From the NCBI GenBank assembly GCA_036320915.1, contig JAXBDG010000016.1, positions 744,001 to 808,000 of the forward strand: a DNA stretch of 64,000 nt, in the 5' to 3' direction. The stretch's first letter is position 1. Every line of letters starts with the position of its first letter. The position numbers were made by a program, and so were the translations under genes. Positions 22,793 through 33,402 of this stretch are shown piece by piece. A model generated the notes under the pieces. The model did no database searches. It was given only the letters and a program-made list of their open reading frames with translations, and was not told where the DNA came from. Source of the stretch: Linnemannia elongata. Its lineage: Eukaryota > Mortierellomycota > Mortierellomycetes > Mortierellales > Mortierellaceae.

Positions 22793-25308
22793 ATGGCAGC
22801 AATGAAAACAACTACTTCTGGTCGGGCGTTCGCCAAGGTAAGGACACCCCCTGTACTGTTGGCTTTAGTGTTCTGAAAGATGATTTGCGCGGAAAGGTCT
22901 TCCTGGATCATGGATCAAGTCTTGCAGGCTAATATGTCACCACAGATCCGCGGAAAGTCGAAAGCAATAGTGAAGGACTTGGCAACAAAGATGACCAGAG
23001 CAAGGCCTAGGCCTGGATCTCATGGGACGAAACTTTATCTGACTCAGGGCCTTCTCGCATCAGTCAACTAAGCAATTGATCAATATCAAACCCTGAGTGA
23101 CACGTTTCTATGCGACTAATAACTAAAGTCATTCTGTTCTTTTTGCACGGACACATATATAGAACATCTTTGATCTCTTCTCAACATTAATGATCTCACT
23201 CCCCATCATCAACCACAAGACACTCTTCAAGAGTTACCCCAACAGCTTCACAGCAGAGGACGCCATCTCCCAACTCGCAGGACTCCACTTCATCCAATCC
23301 AACCATGACGCCGATCCCAACGATCCCACCCGCATCATCACCCGCACAGTCAGGACTCACTTCTCCTTGCCCCGCGACATGGCAAAAAATCTCTGCCAGA
23401 CATTCATGGACGCCGGTCTCTTCGAGAGTGCATCAGACCCAGGCAAGCGAGAGTTTCAAAACAGAGGCATCTACCAGGTCACAGGAAAGGGAGCGCACAT
23501 CGTGGAGAAATTTGTTCATAGGAACGGACTCCCCGTCGAGGCCACCCGTCACATCACATCCAATGCAACCCCAAGGATCATGGTCCTGGAGCGTGCTGAA
23601 GATGAAGATGCCATTGTACTGAACCAAAAGGCGGTCGATGCGATCTTCAAGCGGTTTGCAGGACTGAGACCCAATGTCGTGTCGGATGGATCGATTGATG
23701 GCGCGTCAAGCCCTGGTCGGGAACGAGATCGTGTTCAGGCCAACATTGATCGATGCAACGGAATCGAGGTCAAGGACCAGCAACACAACTACGACTTGTA
23801 CAAGAACACGTTCTACGGCAAGGCAGCAGTTGACTGGCTCCTGGACTATACGACAGTCATCGGCAAGGAAGAGGCAGTCTGCATTGCACAGGAGATGGTC
23901 ACCTCCAGATACATCGAGCAAGTGGGAGAGGAGCACAGAGGCGGACCTGCATTGTTTCGTACCGGAAACGGAGCCCTTTACCAGTTCACAGAGGCAGGAA
24001 AAGCTGTGCTTGGCTGGGAAACACATGCCCGCAGTCGTGGCAGCAGTGTCAACACCGACTGGATGGAAGGTATTTACCTCGACTCCGTTTAATTTAGTTT
24101 GCTGTGCGTTGTCCAAGGCAGGCTCATATTATGCCCGATTTCTTAACTTTGACATCATATGTTTGTGTTTAGAGCGAGGAGTACTAGGAGCTTCCAAGAC
24201 GGACAGAGTATTACCATCAGAGATGCTCCTTTCAACCCAGTTCAAGCTCACATCTCACAACATTCGCCGCCTACCCATCTCAGTCGCTAGCGAAAGGCGT
24301 CGTTCTGTAGACGAATCAAGTCTTGGAGGATCGACAACATACAATGACGACACGACGCTTGTCAATGGATCTGTCCGTCGTATGTCCCAAATCCTGAACG
24401 ACCCATCGTTCCAAATCACACTCTCAGAATCAGGCGGTCCCATGTCCTCTTACGCCGCTTCGTCTTCAGGTCGAGAATCAGTGGGTCAGCGTGAAGGAGG
24501 TTCGACAGGCAGCAGCGGGGGTTCAGTTGCCGGTCTCGGTTCGTCTGTTCAATCCAACACGTCAAACGTCAAGCGACTCGAGCTCATTCTGGATGACTCT
24601 GAACTCCATGAGCTGTTCAGGAACTTTTTGCGGGCCAATATTTGCGAAGAGAACCTGACTTTCCATCTGGAGGTCCTGAGCTACAAGAAGCGGTTTGAGG
24701 CCCTGGTGCATTCAACTCGAGTCTATGCGCAGTCTCTGGCATCGCAAGATCCGTCGAAGATCCCAGGACCTAATCCACATCCAGCAGCATTGCGCGAACT
24801 GGAGAAGCAGATCTGCACACAGGCTTTTGCAATCTATGAGACCTACTTGACTGCAGGCGCCCCTCGCGAGTTAAACTTGCCTCATCAGATGCGACTGGAT
24901 CTCGCCGCATACATGCAGGCCGTCGTCCGGAACATGGAAACACCCTCGGCAACTGACGGCAACCCCGGCACGCCAACATTACAATCAACACAGCAGGAGG
25001 CAGGCTTGATCGGATCAGCGACTGGAGATCGTGCCAAAGTGCCGACCAGGGAGCTTATCCATATTGGCTTGTTTGACCAAGCAGATGAACACATCAAGAG
25101 GCTGATGTCGACCGACTCGGTACCCAAGTTTACAAAGTCAGAGATTTACCTCGGTGTGATTGTGAGCCGAATGAAGCTTCGGAACGGGAACAGCGGAGGA
25201 TCTGGAGGCGCTGGCGGCAATGGGTCTTTGAATGTTATGCACGCAAAGTCACTTCGGTCATCTCAGAGGGGCGAACGTATGGAACGCAGTGTCAGTCAAG
25301 GACTCTAA
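22793..25308 (+). CDS. RGS protein of the Sst2/FlbA type (DEP-DEP-RGS)
   Basis: Three exons join in frame: 22793-22837, 23163-24069 and 24173-25308 (695 aa). The protein is a GTPase-activating regulator of G-alpha, which in fungi desensitises pheromone signalling (Sst2) or releases conidiation from growth signalling (FlbA). Exon 1 into exon 2 gives SGRAFAKNIFDLFSTLMISL, the standard start of the fungal DEP region. The first DEP-like domain covers about residues 20-115 (YPNSFTAEDAISQLAGLHF). The second covers about 205-295 (TFYGKAAVDWLLDYTTVI). A Ser/Gly-rich linker follows. The RGS box covers about 450-660 (ELHELFRNFLRANICEENL, FAIYETYLTAGAPRELNL, DQADEHIKRLMSTDSVPKF) with an unusual insert of about 70 residues before the last helices. 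Start chosen because TGA precedes it in frame. The N-terminus is short for the family. Confidence 0.93.
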
Positions 25309-25688
25309 ACTAAAGGTGGACAATGCGGGACTATTGCGAGTCAAACATAATACCCGACCCTTACATGCCAAAAAATAAATAAAAGTAACTTTAACCTACA
25401 CGACGTCGCGACGCGTCATTGTCGCGCGACTTTTTGAAGCTTTGATAAAAAAAAAAAAGTCTGTCCGACTGGTGTTTGAAGGCGAACCCGTGCTCTTTAT
25501 TTCACTGATCAGTTGAAAACTTCGTTCTCGCTGTCCATCTCACTCCTTGCCCATTTCTCCAGTAATCTCACTCTCTTTACCTCTCTTTCTTTTCTTACCA
25601 ACCACTCCCTCTACCACTATACCATACGAACAAAACAAACCCTTCAACTCCTACATCCACGCACACACATCCATCCATCCACCCAGTC
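25309..25688. other. Intergenic, RGS 3' end and Ub-RING leader
   Basis: Contains AAATAAATAAAAG near 25372 (RGS poly(A) signal) and a C/T-rich leader before the ATG at 25689. No gene. Confidence 0.55.
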
Positions 25689-26797
25689 ATGGCATCACCC
25701 AAAACCATCGAGGTCAACTTGGCCAACAAGCCCGGCGAGTGTGTTTCGGTTCTATACACCGCTGACGAACCAATCTACAACATTATTCAGCGCATCGCCA
25801 TGGAGCTCCAAGAGACCAAGGCCAACTACAATTACCAGGAGCTTTACCTCGAAGGCTTCCATCTCGAGTACCCTCAGCTCCCCCTCGCCCACTACCGTGT
25901 CCTCGGAGGAACCCTGACCTACCAGTCGATCAAGAAGGGTGACATGTCAATTTTTGTCAAGTCCCTCTCCGGCAGCAAGCCGCACTGTATCCGTTGCAAC
26001 CCTTCGGACACCATCTTGGATATCAAAAAAAAATCCTCGTCAAGCGTGAGGGTATTCCCTTGGCCCAGCAGCTGTTGTGGCATCGTAGTAGTTCTCTCAA
26101 TGATGACGACGCCACGTTGGAGTCGTCGGGCATTCGTGGCATGTCGACTTTGACGATATCGACCCGTGTCCGAGGCGGCCTCGGCGCGAGTCTTTCTTTG
26201 CCCATCCAGTTTGCAGATGTGTCCAGCCGCGATAATGTGAAGAACATCAAGCTTGCTACCTATGCACCTCCTGGACGCGTCGTCTACCCAGGAACCAACT
26301 TCGAGGCGTACTGTTCCTGCACCCCGAAATACAGAGTCATCTCCCCCGTTCACTTTGGAACCATCGAAATCTCGCAAGAGAAGGTTCCCTGCCCTAACTG
26401 CGAGTCGTCTCACAGGACGGTCCCAGTCAGTGTCGGATTTCGGATGTGCAAGTACCGCTTCCATGGTCTCAAGGCTGATAGCACCCAATTCACGACTAAT
26501 TGGAGCAACACTGTCAAGTCTAATGACTACCAGCTGTTTGATCCCAAGAAACAGATTGGATGGACTCGTTTAGTGATCGAGTCTGCTCCTCTTGACGGAG
26601 AGGATGATTGCCCACTTTGTCTGCAGCGAATGGACGAATACGACGAAGTGTAGACATTGGAATGTGGCCACCGGTTCCACGAATACTGTCAGACCCTTCG
26701 AAAATCGGACACCTGCTCTAGCTGCGATTTCCAGCACGTCCTTCTCAACAACAGGAAGAACTTCCTTGGAGGCTTGCGTCTTCGCCTGTCGCAGTAA
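25689..26797 (+). pseudogene. Ubiquitin-like x2 plus RING-H2 protein with two lesions
   Basis: ATG 25689 opens a frame with a first ubiquitin-like unit (about residues 5-85) and a second that begins MSIFVKSLSGSKPHCIRC, NPSDTILDIK. In a run of nine A (26024-26032) the frame breaks. The other frame continues the same domain (ILVKREGIPLAQQLLWH to TISTRVRGG, like ubiquitin's end), then a middle region with CSC..KY and VPCPNCESSHRTV cysteines, then a RING: CPLC, a TAG at 26651, then LECGHRFHEYC and CSSC, ending at TAA 26795-26797. All eight metal-ligand positions of a RING-H2 (C-C-C-H-H-C-C-C) are present across the TAG. If intact this would be a ubiquitin ligase carrying its own ubiquitin-like units. 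One base-run error is possible; two lesions suggest a young pseudogene. Confidence 0.8.
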
Positions 26798-27522
26798 TGC
26801 AACCAGGCTCGACTGAGGCAGCCTACCCCTCTGCCAGCTTGAACTCTCACAGGTCATGTTACCTTTTTTTTTTGCTTCATCAGATTTAATCATTGTGCAT
26901 TCAAAAGTCTCGGCTCATTCCGTACATCTTTTTCGCGCACACTTTTTTGGTCTCTCACTTTACATCACCCCACCCGTCCTTCCTCGCAGTACGATAGTTG
27001 ACATGTTCATTTTTCATCCTGCGCATAACATAGTTCTCATTAGCAAAAGAAGACGCCTCCTACATGATAAATGAGGTGGTGCCTGAAGTAAAGGAAAGAG
27101 GTGTGAAGAAAAATAAACGTGCATCTCACTTTTTGCAAAAAATGATAGTATTTCACGCGCGTCGTTGACAGCGCTAATATTTGACGCGTGTGAGTGAGCA
27201 ACTCTTCTCGCCTGATTGTTTGAAATGAACGCTCTTTTTATTTATTTTTCTCGCCCAACCCACAGCACTACTCCTCCACCCTTTCTTCATTTCCCGACTC
27301 ACATCAACCCATTCACCTCCTTCTCTCACACAACTTCGTCCTTAAGCATCCACCTTCAAGCATCCATCCAACTACACATCTATCGTGCCTTATGCTTACC
27401 CACCTCGACAACATAGTTTTGACTCTCTCATATCTGCAGACTTGTAGTGACAACACAAAAAGGGCCTTGCACAACAAAAAACAAAAAACAAAACGCTACA
27501 ATTCTTTATATGTGAGAACGGA
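26798..27522. other. Intergenic, between converging genes
   Basis: Downstream of the Ub-RING gene and of the F-box gene on the other strand. AT-rich with AATAAACG near 27112. A C/T-rich tract at 27240-27400 looks like a leader but no frame follows it. Nothing else seen. Confidence 0.5.
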
Positions 27523-30402
27523 TTACAATGCAAAGTAGTAGGGGTCGAAATTAGAACGAACCTTGGGCTCACTGGTATCCTCCTTGACGATGACAAGCTT
27601 GGGACACTGACGTTTCAGCCACGCAATATTGCCATGTGCACGAATCTCAGACCTTGCCCCTCCTTGTTCCTTGTTCCACACACCGATCCCAATCAGTTCC
27701 TTAAACGCGGCAGCTGGAAGTAGAGGATCCTCCCATGATCCCCATGGCATCTCTTGAATCATCTCTAGAGGTGACTGAAGTGGCTTACCCTTGGCGGCCT
27801 TCCAATTCCGGTAACCCTCCTGCCAACGCCCATTAGCGTAGTTGACCCAATTCTGGGCGATCCATTCCACCTCTGCTCGGCCACATAGCTCCTCGTCCAG
27901 TTGGTAAACCACCAGCTTCTCGAGGTTCTTTCGCAGCGGGCGTAAATAATCTAAGCCGGTCGCCAGGGTGAGGTGGAGACAGTCGATGAATATGTCGCCT
28001 TTATCGCTATGTTCGCTTTGGTAGCCCTCCAATGTCAACTCTTTCAGCTTGACCAAACGTCCGAGTTGTTCGCAGATCTGTCGTTGGACCTGGGTGCTGT
28101 ATGCCGTGGTCGCCTCGATCCTCTTGTCCTCCTTGGCTCGCCAGCTCAGATATGCCTCATCTTCCTCCTTCGCCTTCCCAGCAACGTCTCTTTGATCAGA
28201 GTCGGAATCCTCGCTATCGCTGTAATCAAAATGGCTGCCCTTGACGCGCTCCTGTTCTTGTTGATCTTCCTCTTCAATATCAATGTCCTCCACTCCTTGT
28301 TCCTCACCCGTCGACAAACTGGTAATCGCCTCCCCCTCGCTCGTGAGCAAATACGAAAGATTCACGTGGCCATCGTCAGGATCCGGCAAGACATCCCATC
28401 CATCTCTTTCCAGGTTCCAGATCCATGTAATCTTGGGCTGGAAGGTCGCCATCGGAATAAAAATGTTGATCGAGAGTAACTCCAAGTCTGCGCAGACCCA
28501 ATTGTACCCCACCAATCGTGATCCATTGACGGGCACGCCCAGCGCGCGAAGAATTCTGAGTGTTGGGACGTATTTGAGGAACATAGGCACCGCACTGCCC
28601 AGTTTGGGGTTAGCGCTAATATCCAGCTCCTGTAATCCGACCCAAGACTGATAACGATGGTCGTTCCCAAAAGTGTTGGTGATGGCGGGGCTAGGCGGTA
28701 CCAGATGTAGCAACTCTCTCGGTCCAAGGTCATCCACGTCCCAGGCGACCACTGACTCCAACTGGTGACCAAGACTTCCCAGCAGCGCTTCCCAGTCGCG
28801 TCTTGGGATCTCCCGATGGTGACTGAGATCGATAGACTTGAGGTTTGGGCAGAAGCGTGCGATGTCATCGCCAACATCCCCGCTCTCTGGGATCAAAACA
28901 TGACCGCCACTGTTCAAGTCCGGATAGGTATCTCTGATTCGTTTGCGGATCGGCTCCGACAAGGGCTCTCGAATCTTGGCAGGGTCCGGTGACACGCATA
29001 GATGCTCCAGTTTGTGGAATCGCTGACCGAGATGGACTAGGATAGACTGGTCGACCGGTAGGTTCCCATCCTCCAAGTCGGCATCCCATTGTTGAGACCG
29101 GATGTTATACAGGTAATGGCGCAGGTCGAAATTCAGGAGGGTCAGCCTTCGAAGGGTCGTCTGTTCACATTCAAGTCCGTTTTCGAGGTAACAGTGTCGC
29201 AGAAACATGTCGAAAAGGTGTCTGGTGGCGTTGGCGGGTCCAATGTTCCTGATCACGAGTTCCTCCAAATCCAGGCTGGGAAAGATTTCCAGTCGCTTCC
29301 TTGTATCCGCATCCAGTCTATTATACTGCCTTTCCAACCATAGACCTTGATACCCCGGTCCAAGGCTACTCGACGCCTCCATGAGCAACATCTCCTCTTC
29401 CGAATACTCTGTAGCCTCTGGTATCGCAAACCCCCCTTCATCCCCCTCCTGCAGCTGAGCTAGTAGCTCATCCGACAAAGTATATGTCGTTGGTTCCTGC
29501 TCTTGTTCGGATTCTGAGTCTGATCCTGACTCTGACCCTGGTTCCGACTCTGCCTCTGCCTGCGGCTCTATCTGCGGTTCTGCCTGTGGTTCCGTCTGCG
29601 GCTCTGGTTCCTTGGGCAATGATCCAGCTGCAGCTGATGACGCCACTCTCCTTTGCAACATCTGACGTCGATCCCGCAAAATCAACGCAACAAACAGCTC
29701 CCCAAACCCTTCGGTCGTTACCCGACTCTGGATATCCAACCGTTTAAGATGCCGAAGTGGGTGTTTTAACAGCAAATCAACCAACGTCGAAAATCCAGGG
29801 GCCCTATATGTCGAGTACTCCAGACTGCGGATCCGAGGGTTCTGTTCAAGAAGATCGTCCATGACAAGCGTCCGTAAGTGTGTGTCCGCCCAGAACTGTT
29901 CGGGGCTGTACAGGCGGAAGCCGATGTGGTCCAGGTTGGTGAGGTGGGGTGGGATGACGCTTGACCACTGGAATGCGGATGAGTCCGGTCTCATGCGTGG
30001 TTTCCCCCCGTTCCAGCGATCGCCAATGGTGAGCGACCGGACTTCGGTGCCTCGTTGTAGCAGCTCCTGGAGGCACAAGGGCTGTGGGTTGTTTGTTGCA
30101 ACTGGCTTGTTGAATTGAGATCCTGACGGCTGCATCTGGCCCTCAGTGGTTGTGTCCTTAGTTTTTTCTTCCTCTGAATCCTTCTCTTCGTCGCTGCTGT
30201 CGTCCTGAACTACTCGTCGGGCGAAGGTGTTAAGGATATCGCTACTGGGAACGAATGCCGATGCTGAGCGGTGATGTAAACTCCATCGTCTCCAAAAGTG
30301 CGAGACTCGTGCACATGTGTTGAGGGCGGGGTCATCAAGGTAGGAGTAAACATGCAGGAGGATCTCTGGAAGCAAGAGCGGGCTGGATTCCTGTGACAAC
30401 AT
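27523..30402 (-). CDS. F-box/leucine-rich repeat-type protein, paralogue 1
   Basis: One uninterrupted frame of 959 aa from ATG 30402. Residues about 9-46 are an F-box-like motif (LLLPEILLHVYSYLDDPAL, then CARVSHFWRRWS), the Skp1-binding part of SCF ubiquitin ligases. The long remainder has irregular leucine-rich repeats (LRHLKRLDIQSRV, LKSIDLSHHREIPRRDWEAL, VGLQELDISANPKL) expected to bind substrate. Two acidic low-complexity inserts stand out: EEKDSEEEKTKD near residue 75 and a PEPQTEPQAEPQ/SESGSDSESEQ stretch near 280-310. A C-terminal block (LVKLKELTLEG, RPLRKNLEKLVVYQLDEEL, EVEWIAQNWV) is shared with the next two genes. Substrate unknown. The TTG/ATG context and the paralogues' starts agree on this ATG. 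Confidence 0.88.
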   Translation of the reverse strand: MLSQESSPLLLPEILLHVYSYLDDPALNTCARVSHFWRRWSLHHRSASAFVPSSDILNTFARRVVQDDSSDEEKDSEEEKTKDTTTEGQMQPSGSQFNKPVATNNPQPLCLQELLQRGTEVRSLTIGDRWNGGKPRMRPDSSAFQWSSVIPPHLTNLDHIGFRLYSPEQFWADTHLRTLVMDDLLEQNPRIRSLEYSTYRAPGFSTLVDLLLKHPLRHLKRLDIQSRVTTEGFGELFVALILRDRRQMLQRRVASSAAAGSLPKEPEPQTEPQAEPQIEPQAEAESEPGSESGSDSESEQEQEPTTYTLSDELLAQLQEGDEGGFAIPEATEYSEEEMLLMEASSSLGPGYQGLWLERQYNRLDADTRKRLEIFPSLDLEELVIRNIGPANATRHLFDMFLRHCYLENGLECEQTTLRRLTLLNFDLRHYLYNIRSQQWDADLEDGNLPVDQSILVHLGQRFHKLEHLCVSPDPAKIREPLSEPIRKRIRDTYPDLNSGGHVLIPESGDVGDDIARFCPNLKSIDLSHHREIPRRDWEALLGSLGHQLESVVAWDVDDLGPRELLHLVPPSPAITNTFGNDHRYQSWVGLQELDISANPKLGSAVPMFLKYVPTLRILRALGVPVNGSRLVGYNWVCADLELLSINIFIPMATFQPKITWIWNLERDGWDVLPDPDDGHVNLSYLLTSEGEAITSLSTGEEQGVEDIDIEEEDQQEQERVKGSHFDYSDSEDSDSDQRDVAGKAKEEDEAYLSWRAKEDKRIEATTAYSTQVQRQICEQLGRLVKLKELTLEGYQSEHSDKGDIFIDCLHLTLATGLDYLRPLRKNLEKLVVYQLDEELCGRAEVEWIAQNWVNYANGRWQEGYRNWKAAKGKPLQSPLEMIQEMPWGSWEDPLLPAAAFKELIGIGVWNKEQGGARSEIRAHGNIAWLKRQCPKLVIVKEDTSEPKVRSNFDPYYFAL

Positions 30403-30663
30403 GGCTTTTTTGTGGTATTGATCCTTTTTGTCCTGCTGTTGTTCCGCTGCTTGGGTGGAGTTTCAAGAGTAGAAACATTTGCATATGGATTTTTTATGTT
30501 GTTATGAAAAATAAATGTTCCGGTCACATAGATTTGCATTGCCACCGAGGGACATACTTCAGCCCCCCCATGGCTATCGCTGCATATTTATTTCTTTTGT
30601 ATTCGAAAACACAAGGAAGGCGTAGAAGGAAACTCTATTTGTTTATTTTCCAAGGGAAGGTGC

Positions 30664-33156
30664 TCAGTAGTCCTGGTATTGTCCGTAGAAAAAGGATTCA
30701 CGCTCCCGAGTAACATCCTTCTCGACTGTCAATTGCCGGTACTGTCCTTCCAGCCAGGCAACGTTCACGTTTGCCTCCAGCGCTGACACTTGTCTCTTCC
30801 CGTAAACACTGACACCAAGCAGCTCTCGAAACTTGGGGCACAATAGAACAGGTTTCCCTTCCCCTCCTGCATCCAGAGACGTAACAGAATTGGAAGCCAA
30901 TCCTCGTGGCGTGGAACTTGAACCACCGCACGCCTCAAACGCTCGTTGCCAGGCGGCGTTATCTTGATGCACCCAGTTCTGTGCGATCCATTCCATCTCT
31001 GCTCGCCCACAGAGCTCCTCGTCCAATTGGTATACGACCAACTTCCTCAAGTTCGCTTGCAGAGGTCGCAGGTGGTTGAGCCCAGTCTCCAGGGTCAGGC
31101 GGAGGCAGTCCCACTCCTTGTTGTCGTATCGGTAATCTTGGCGTCCTTCAAGCGTCAACTCCTTCAATCTTGTCAGTCGTCCCAGCTGCTGGCATATTGC
31201 AATCTGGATCTGCGCGCTATGTGTCACGCGCTTCTTGGGCAGAGCCTTGCTGGGTGCTCCTGTAGGCTCTGATCCTGCTGCGGCTGATGCAGAACTCTCG
31301 TCTCCACTATCATCCATGTTCGAGCTGGAGTCAGCATCCGATTCTGAATCGGAAGAGTCCGAGCTGGAGTCCGAGCTGGAGTCATTATCTGAATCTGAAT
31401 CCGAAGAGTCCGACTCTGAAGAGGGGCCCGAGCTAGAGTCGCTAGAGCTCACGTAGCTATCCAAGCAGCTGTCTTCCTGCTTGCCACCATCACCCGATCT
31501 TTGCAGGGTAGGGAGCACTAGCACCTCAATATCCATGGCATGGTACTCGCCCTCGTCGTTCTCCAAGAATTCTTCCCCCTCACCAACCATTCGCCACTTG
31601 TCCTTGCCAACGTCCCAGCGCCAGATCTCACACTCTGGCCAAGCCTGCGTCGGTATAAGGATATGTATCGCAAGAGTTTCCATGCCAGTACACACCCAGT
31701 CGAACCCAAGCAGCTGATTCGCCTCCACAGGAACGCCCAAGGCCTTGAAGCGCCGTAGTGTCGGGACATACCTGAGGAACATGTGGATCGCCGGTGCCAG
31801 TGAGCCGTTGGCACTGATGTCAAGTTCCTGTAAGCCGACCCATTTTTGGGAGGTGTGTCCTCCAAATTGATCGACGAGCGCTGGTGAAGGCGGGACGAGC
31901 CGTATCAGTTCTTGAGGCTGCAATTGGTCGACATTCCATGCAGCCAAGGATTCCAGTTGAGGCGCGTAGTGTTGTAAGAGTAAGTCCCAATCCTCAGGGT
32001 GGAGTTCACGGTGGTGGCTCAGATCGATCTCCGTCAGCTTTGGGCAGGCCTTGATCATCGCCCTCGCAAGCTCCTCCGATGGCCAGAACACAAAAGTCTC
32101 GAATTTATCCAGATCATGGAAAAGATTGTAAATCTGATTTTCAAAGGACACCGGCGAGGGCTTGTAGTCGGTCGAGATGTCGGACGAAACTTGCAGCCGC
32201 TGTAGCACCGGGAATCGTCGACAGAGATGATAGAGGAGCGACCAATCAACTGGAAACCTCTCATTATCGTCTTCCTCCATCTCGTCCAAGTATACCGTCG
32301 GAGAGAAATTGAACAGGGTCAACTTCCGAACAGCGATTGGGCGTGGAGAGATCGTGCCGTTGTGGGAGTTTCTCACAAACTGCTTCCAAGAACTGTTGAG
32401 CCTGTACCGAATGATGAGCTCCTCCAGGTCCCAGCCCAGTGTCGTAGGTTCCAGCGAACGTTCCTGCTCCTGCTCCAGAGGCTCGAATTTGCTCCGCACA
32501 GCCAACAGATCCAACAGGTCCGAGAATCCATTTCTCTCCATATGACAACTGAGCTCTAATCGTCTCAATTGCTGCAGCGGATTACTCCTTAGGGCGGCGA
32601 ATAGGTCACGACACGACGATTGTAAGAGCGACAAGAACTCGAGGTGCTGGAGGTTTGGGTTCTGGGAAATGAGGCCGGCCACGATATCCGAAGGTAAGCT
32701 CGGGCCTGAGTAGAGTCCAAAGCGGAGGTGCACCAAGTTCGTCAGGCTAGTCGGAGGAACACATTCCCACCTTGAAAAGTCGCCCGAATCAAAGGTTCTC
32801 GCCTCTACCATCTCGCTCTGACCATCACTCCCGACTGTCAAGGACTGAATCCGAAAGCACTGCTTCTTGAACTCTTGGACGAAACGAGCCTTCTTTCTCT
32901 GAATGAGCAAGCCCCCTTTCATGTCTGCTTCCTTGGCGCCACCGCTGACACTCGTTTCCTGCGCTTGCTGCTGGACCAGGAAGTCGATGATATCTTGGCT
33001 TGGGATTTGGTAGATCAACCAGGCGACGTGAACACTCCAGGAACGCCAGAGACGAGACACTCGAGCACAGGCATGGAGGGATGGACGATCGAGATGGAGA
33101 AGGACGTTTTGGAGGATCTCTGGGATGGCGATGGCTTCAGGGCTGGAGGATCTCAT
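30664..33156 (-). CDS. F-box/leucine-rich repeat-type protein, paralogue 2
   Basis: Frame is open upstream to 33372, but the ATG at 33156 puts the F-box at residues 9-45 (AIPEILQNVLLHLDRPSL, then CARVSRLWRSWS), as in both neighbours, so I chose it (830 aa). Leucine-rich repeats follow (LTEIDLSHHRELHPEDWDLL, GLQELDISANGSL). A Ser/Asp run of about 60 residues (SSDSDSDNDSSSDSSSDSS) separates them from the shared C-terminal block (LTRLKELTLEG, LRKLVVYQLDEELCGRAE). The Ser/Asp run is a candidate casein-kinase target and is absent from paralogue 1 at the same place. The intergenic space to paralogue 1 is only 261 bp and to paralogue 3 is 246 bp. Confidence 0.87.
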   Translation of the reverse strand: MRSSSPEAIAIPEILQNVLLHLDRPSLHACARVSRLWRSWSVHVAWLIYQIPSQDIIDFLVQQQAQETSVSGGAKEADMKGGLLIQRKKARFVQEFKKQCFRIQSLTVGSDGQSEMVEARTFDSGDFSRWECVPPTSLTNLVHLRFGLYSGPSLPSDIVAGLISQNPNLQHLEFLSLLQSSCRDLFAALRSNPLQQLRRLELSCHMERNGFSDLLDLLAVRSKFEPLEQEQERSLEPTTLGWDLEELIIRYRLNSSWKQFVRNSHNGTISPRPIAVRKLTLFNFSPTVYLDEMEEDDNERFPVDWSLLYHLCRRFPVLQRLQVSSDISTDYKPSPVSFENQIYNLFHDLDKFETFVFWPSEELARAMIKACPKLTEIDLSHHRELHPEDWDLLLQHYAPQLESLAAWNVDQLQPQELIRLVPPSPALVDQFGGHTSQKWVGLQELDISANGSLAPAIHMFLRYVPTLRRFKALGVPVEANQLLGFDWVCTGMETLAIHILIPTQAWPECEIWRWDVGKDKWRMVGEGEEFLENDEGEYHAMDIEVLVLPTLQRSGDGGKQEDSCLDSYVSSSDSSSGPSSESDSSDSDSDNDSSSDSSSDSSDSESDADSSSNMDDSGDESSASAAAGSEPTGAPSKALPKKRVTHSAQIQIAICQQLGRLTRLKELTLEGRQDYRYDNKEWDCLRLTLETGLNHLRPLQANLRKLVVYQLDEELCGRAEMEWIAQNWVHQDNAAWQRAFEACGGSSSTPRGLASNSVTSLDAGGEGKPVLLCPKFRELLGVSVYGKRQVSALEANVNVAWLEGQYRQLTVEKDVTRERESFFYGQYQDY

Positions 33157-33402
33157 GGCGGCTGTCCCTGTCCTTATCCCGTTCCTTGTCAGTTGTTGTC
33201 CTGTAGTCGGTGATGCTTTGATGGTGGTGTTGGTGTTGGAGTAAAAAGGAGCAACTCGTTGTTTGAACAAACAGAAACTAAAAAGAAAAAAGCCTTTGTT
33301 TACTATGCCACGATTTCCTATTTTGGTCAAATGCCACATCTTAGCGCAGAAAATCGTTTCTTTGTGCTGCATAGCGGCCGATATACAAGGTCAGATAATT
33401 CT

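Noticed and set aside
22725..22837. Alternative RGS 5' exon in another frame (SLLSPLEPNNRPPLTTINGS)
   Set aside because: Open and coding-like, but its phase at 22837 does not join to exon 2, while the ATG 22793 frame does and gives the family's sequence.
31235..31456. Forward frame rich in Glu and Ser
   Set aside because: Antisense of the Ser/Asp run in F-box paralogue 2.
33157..33372. N-terminal extension of F-box paralogue 2
   Set aside because: 72 extra codons with no match in the other two paralogues; the ATG at 33156 aligns the F-boxes.
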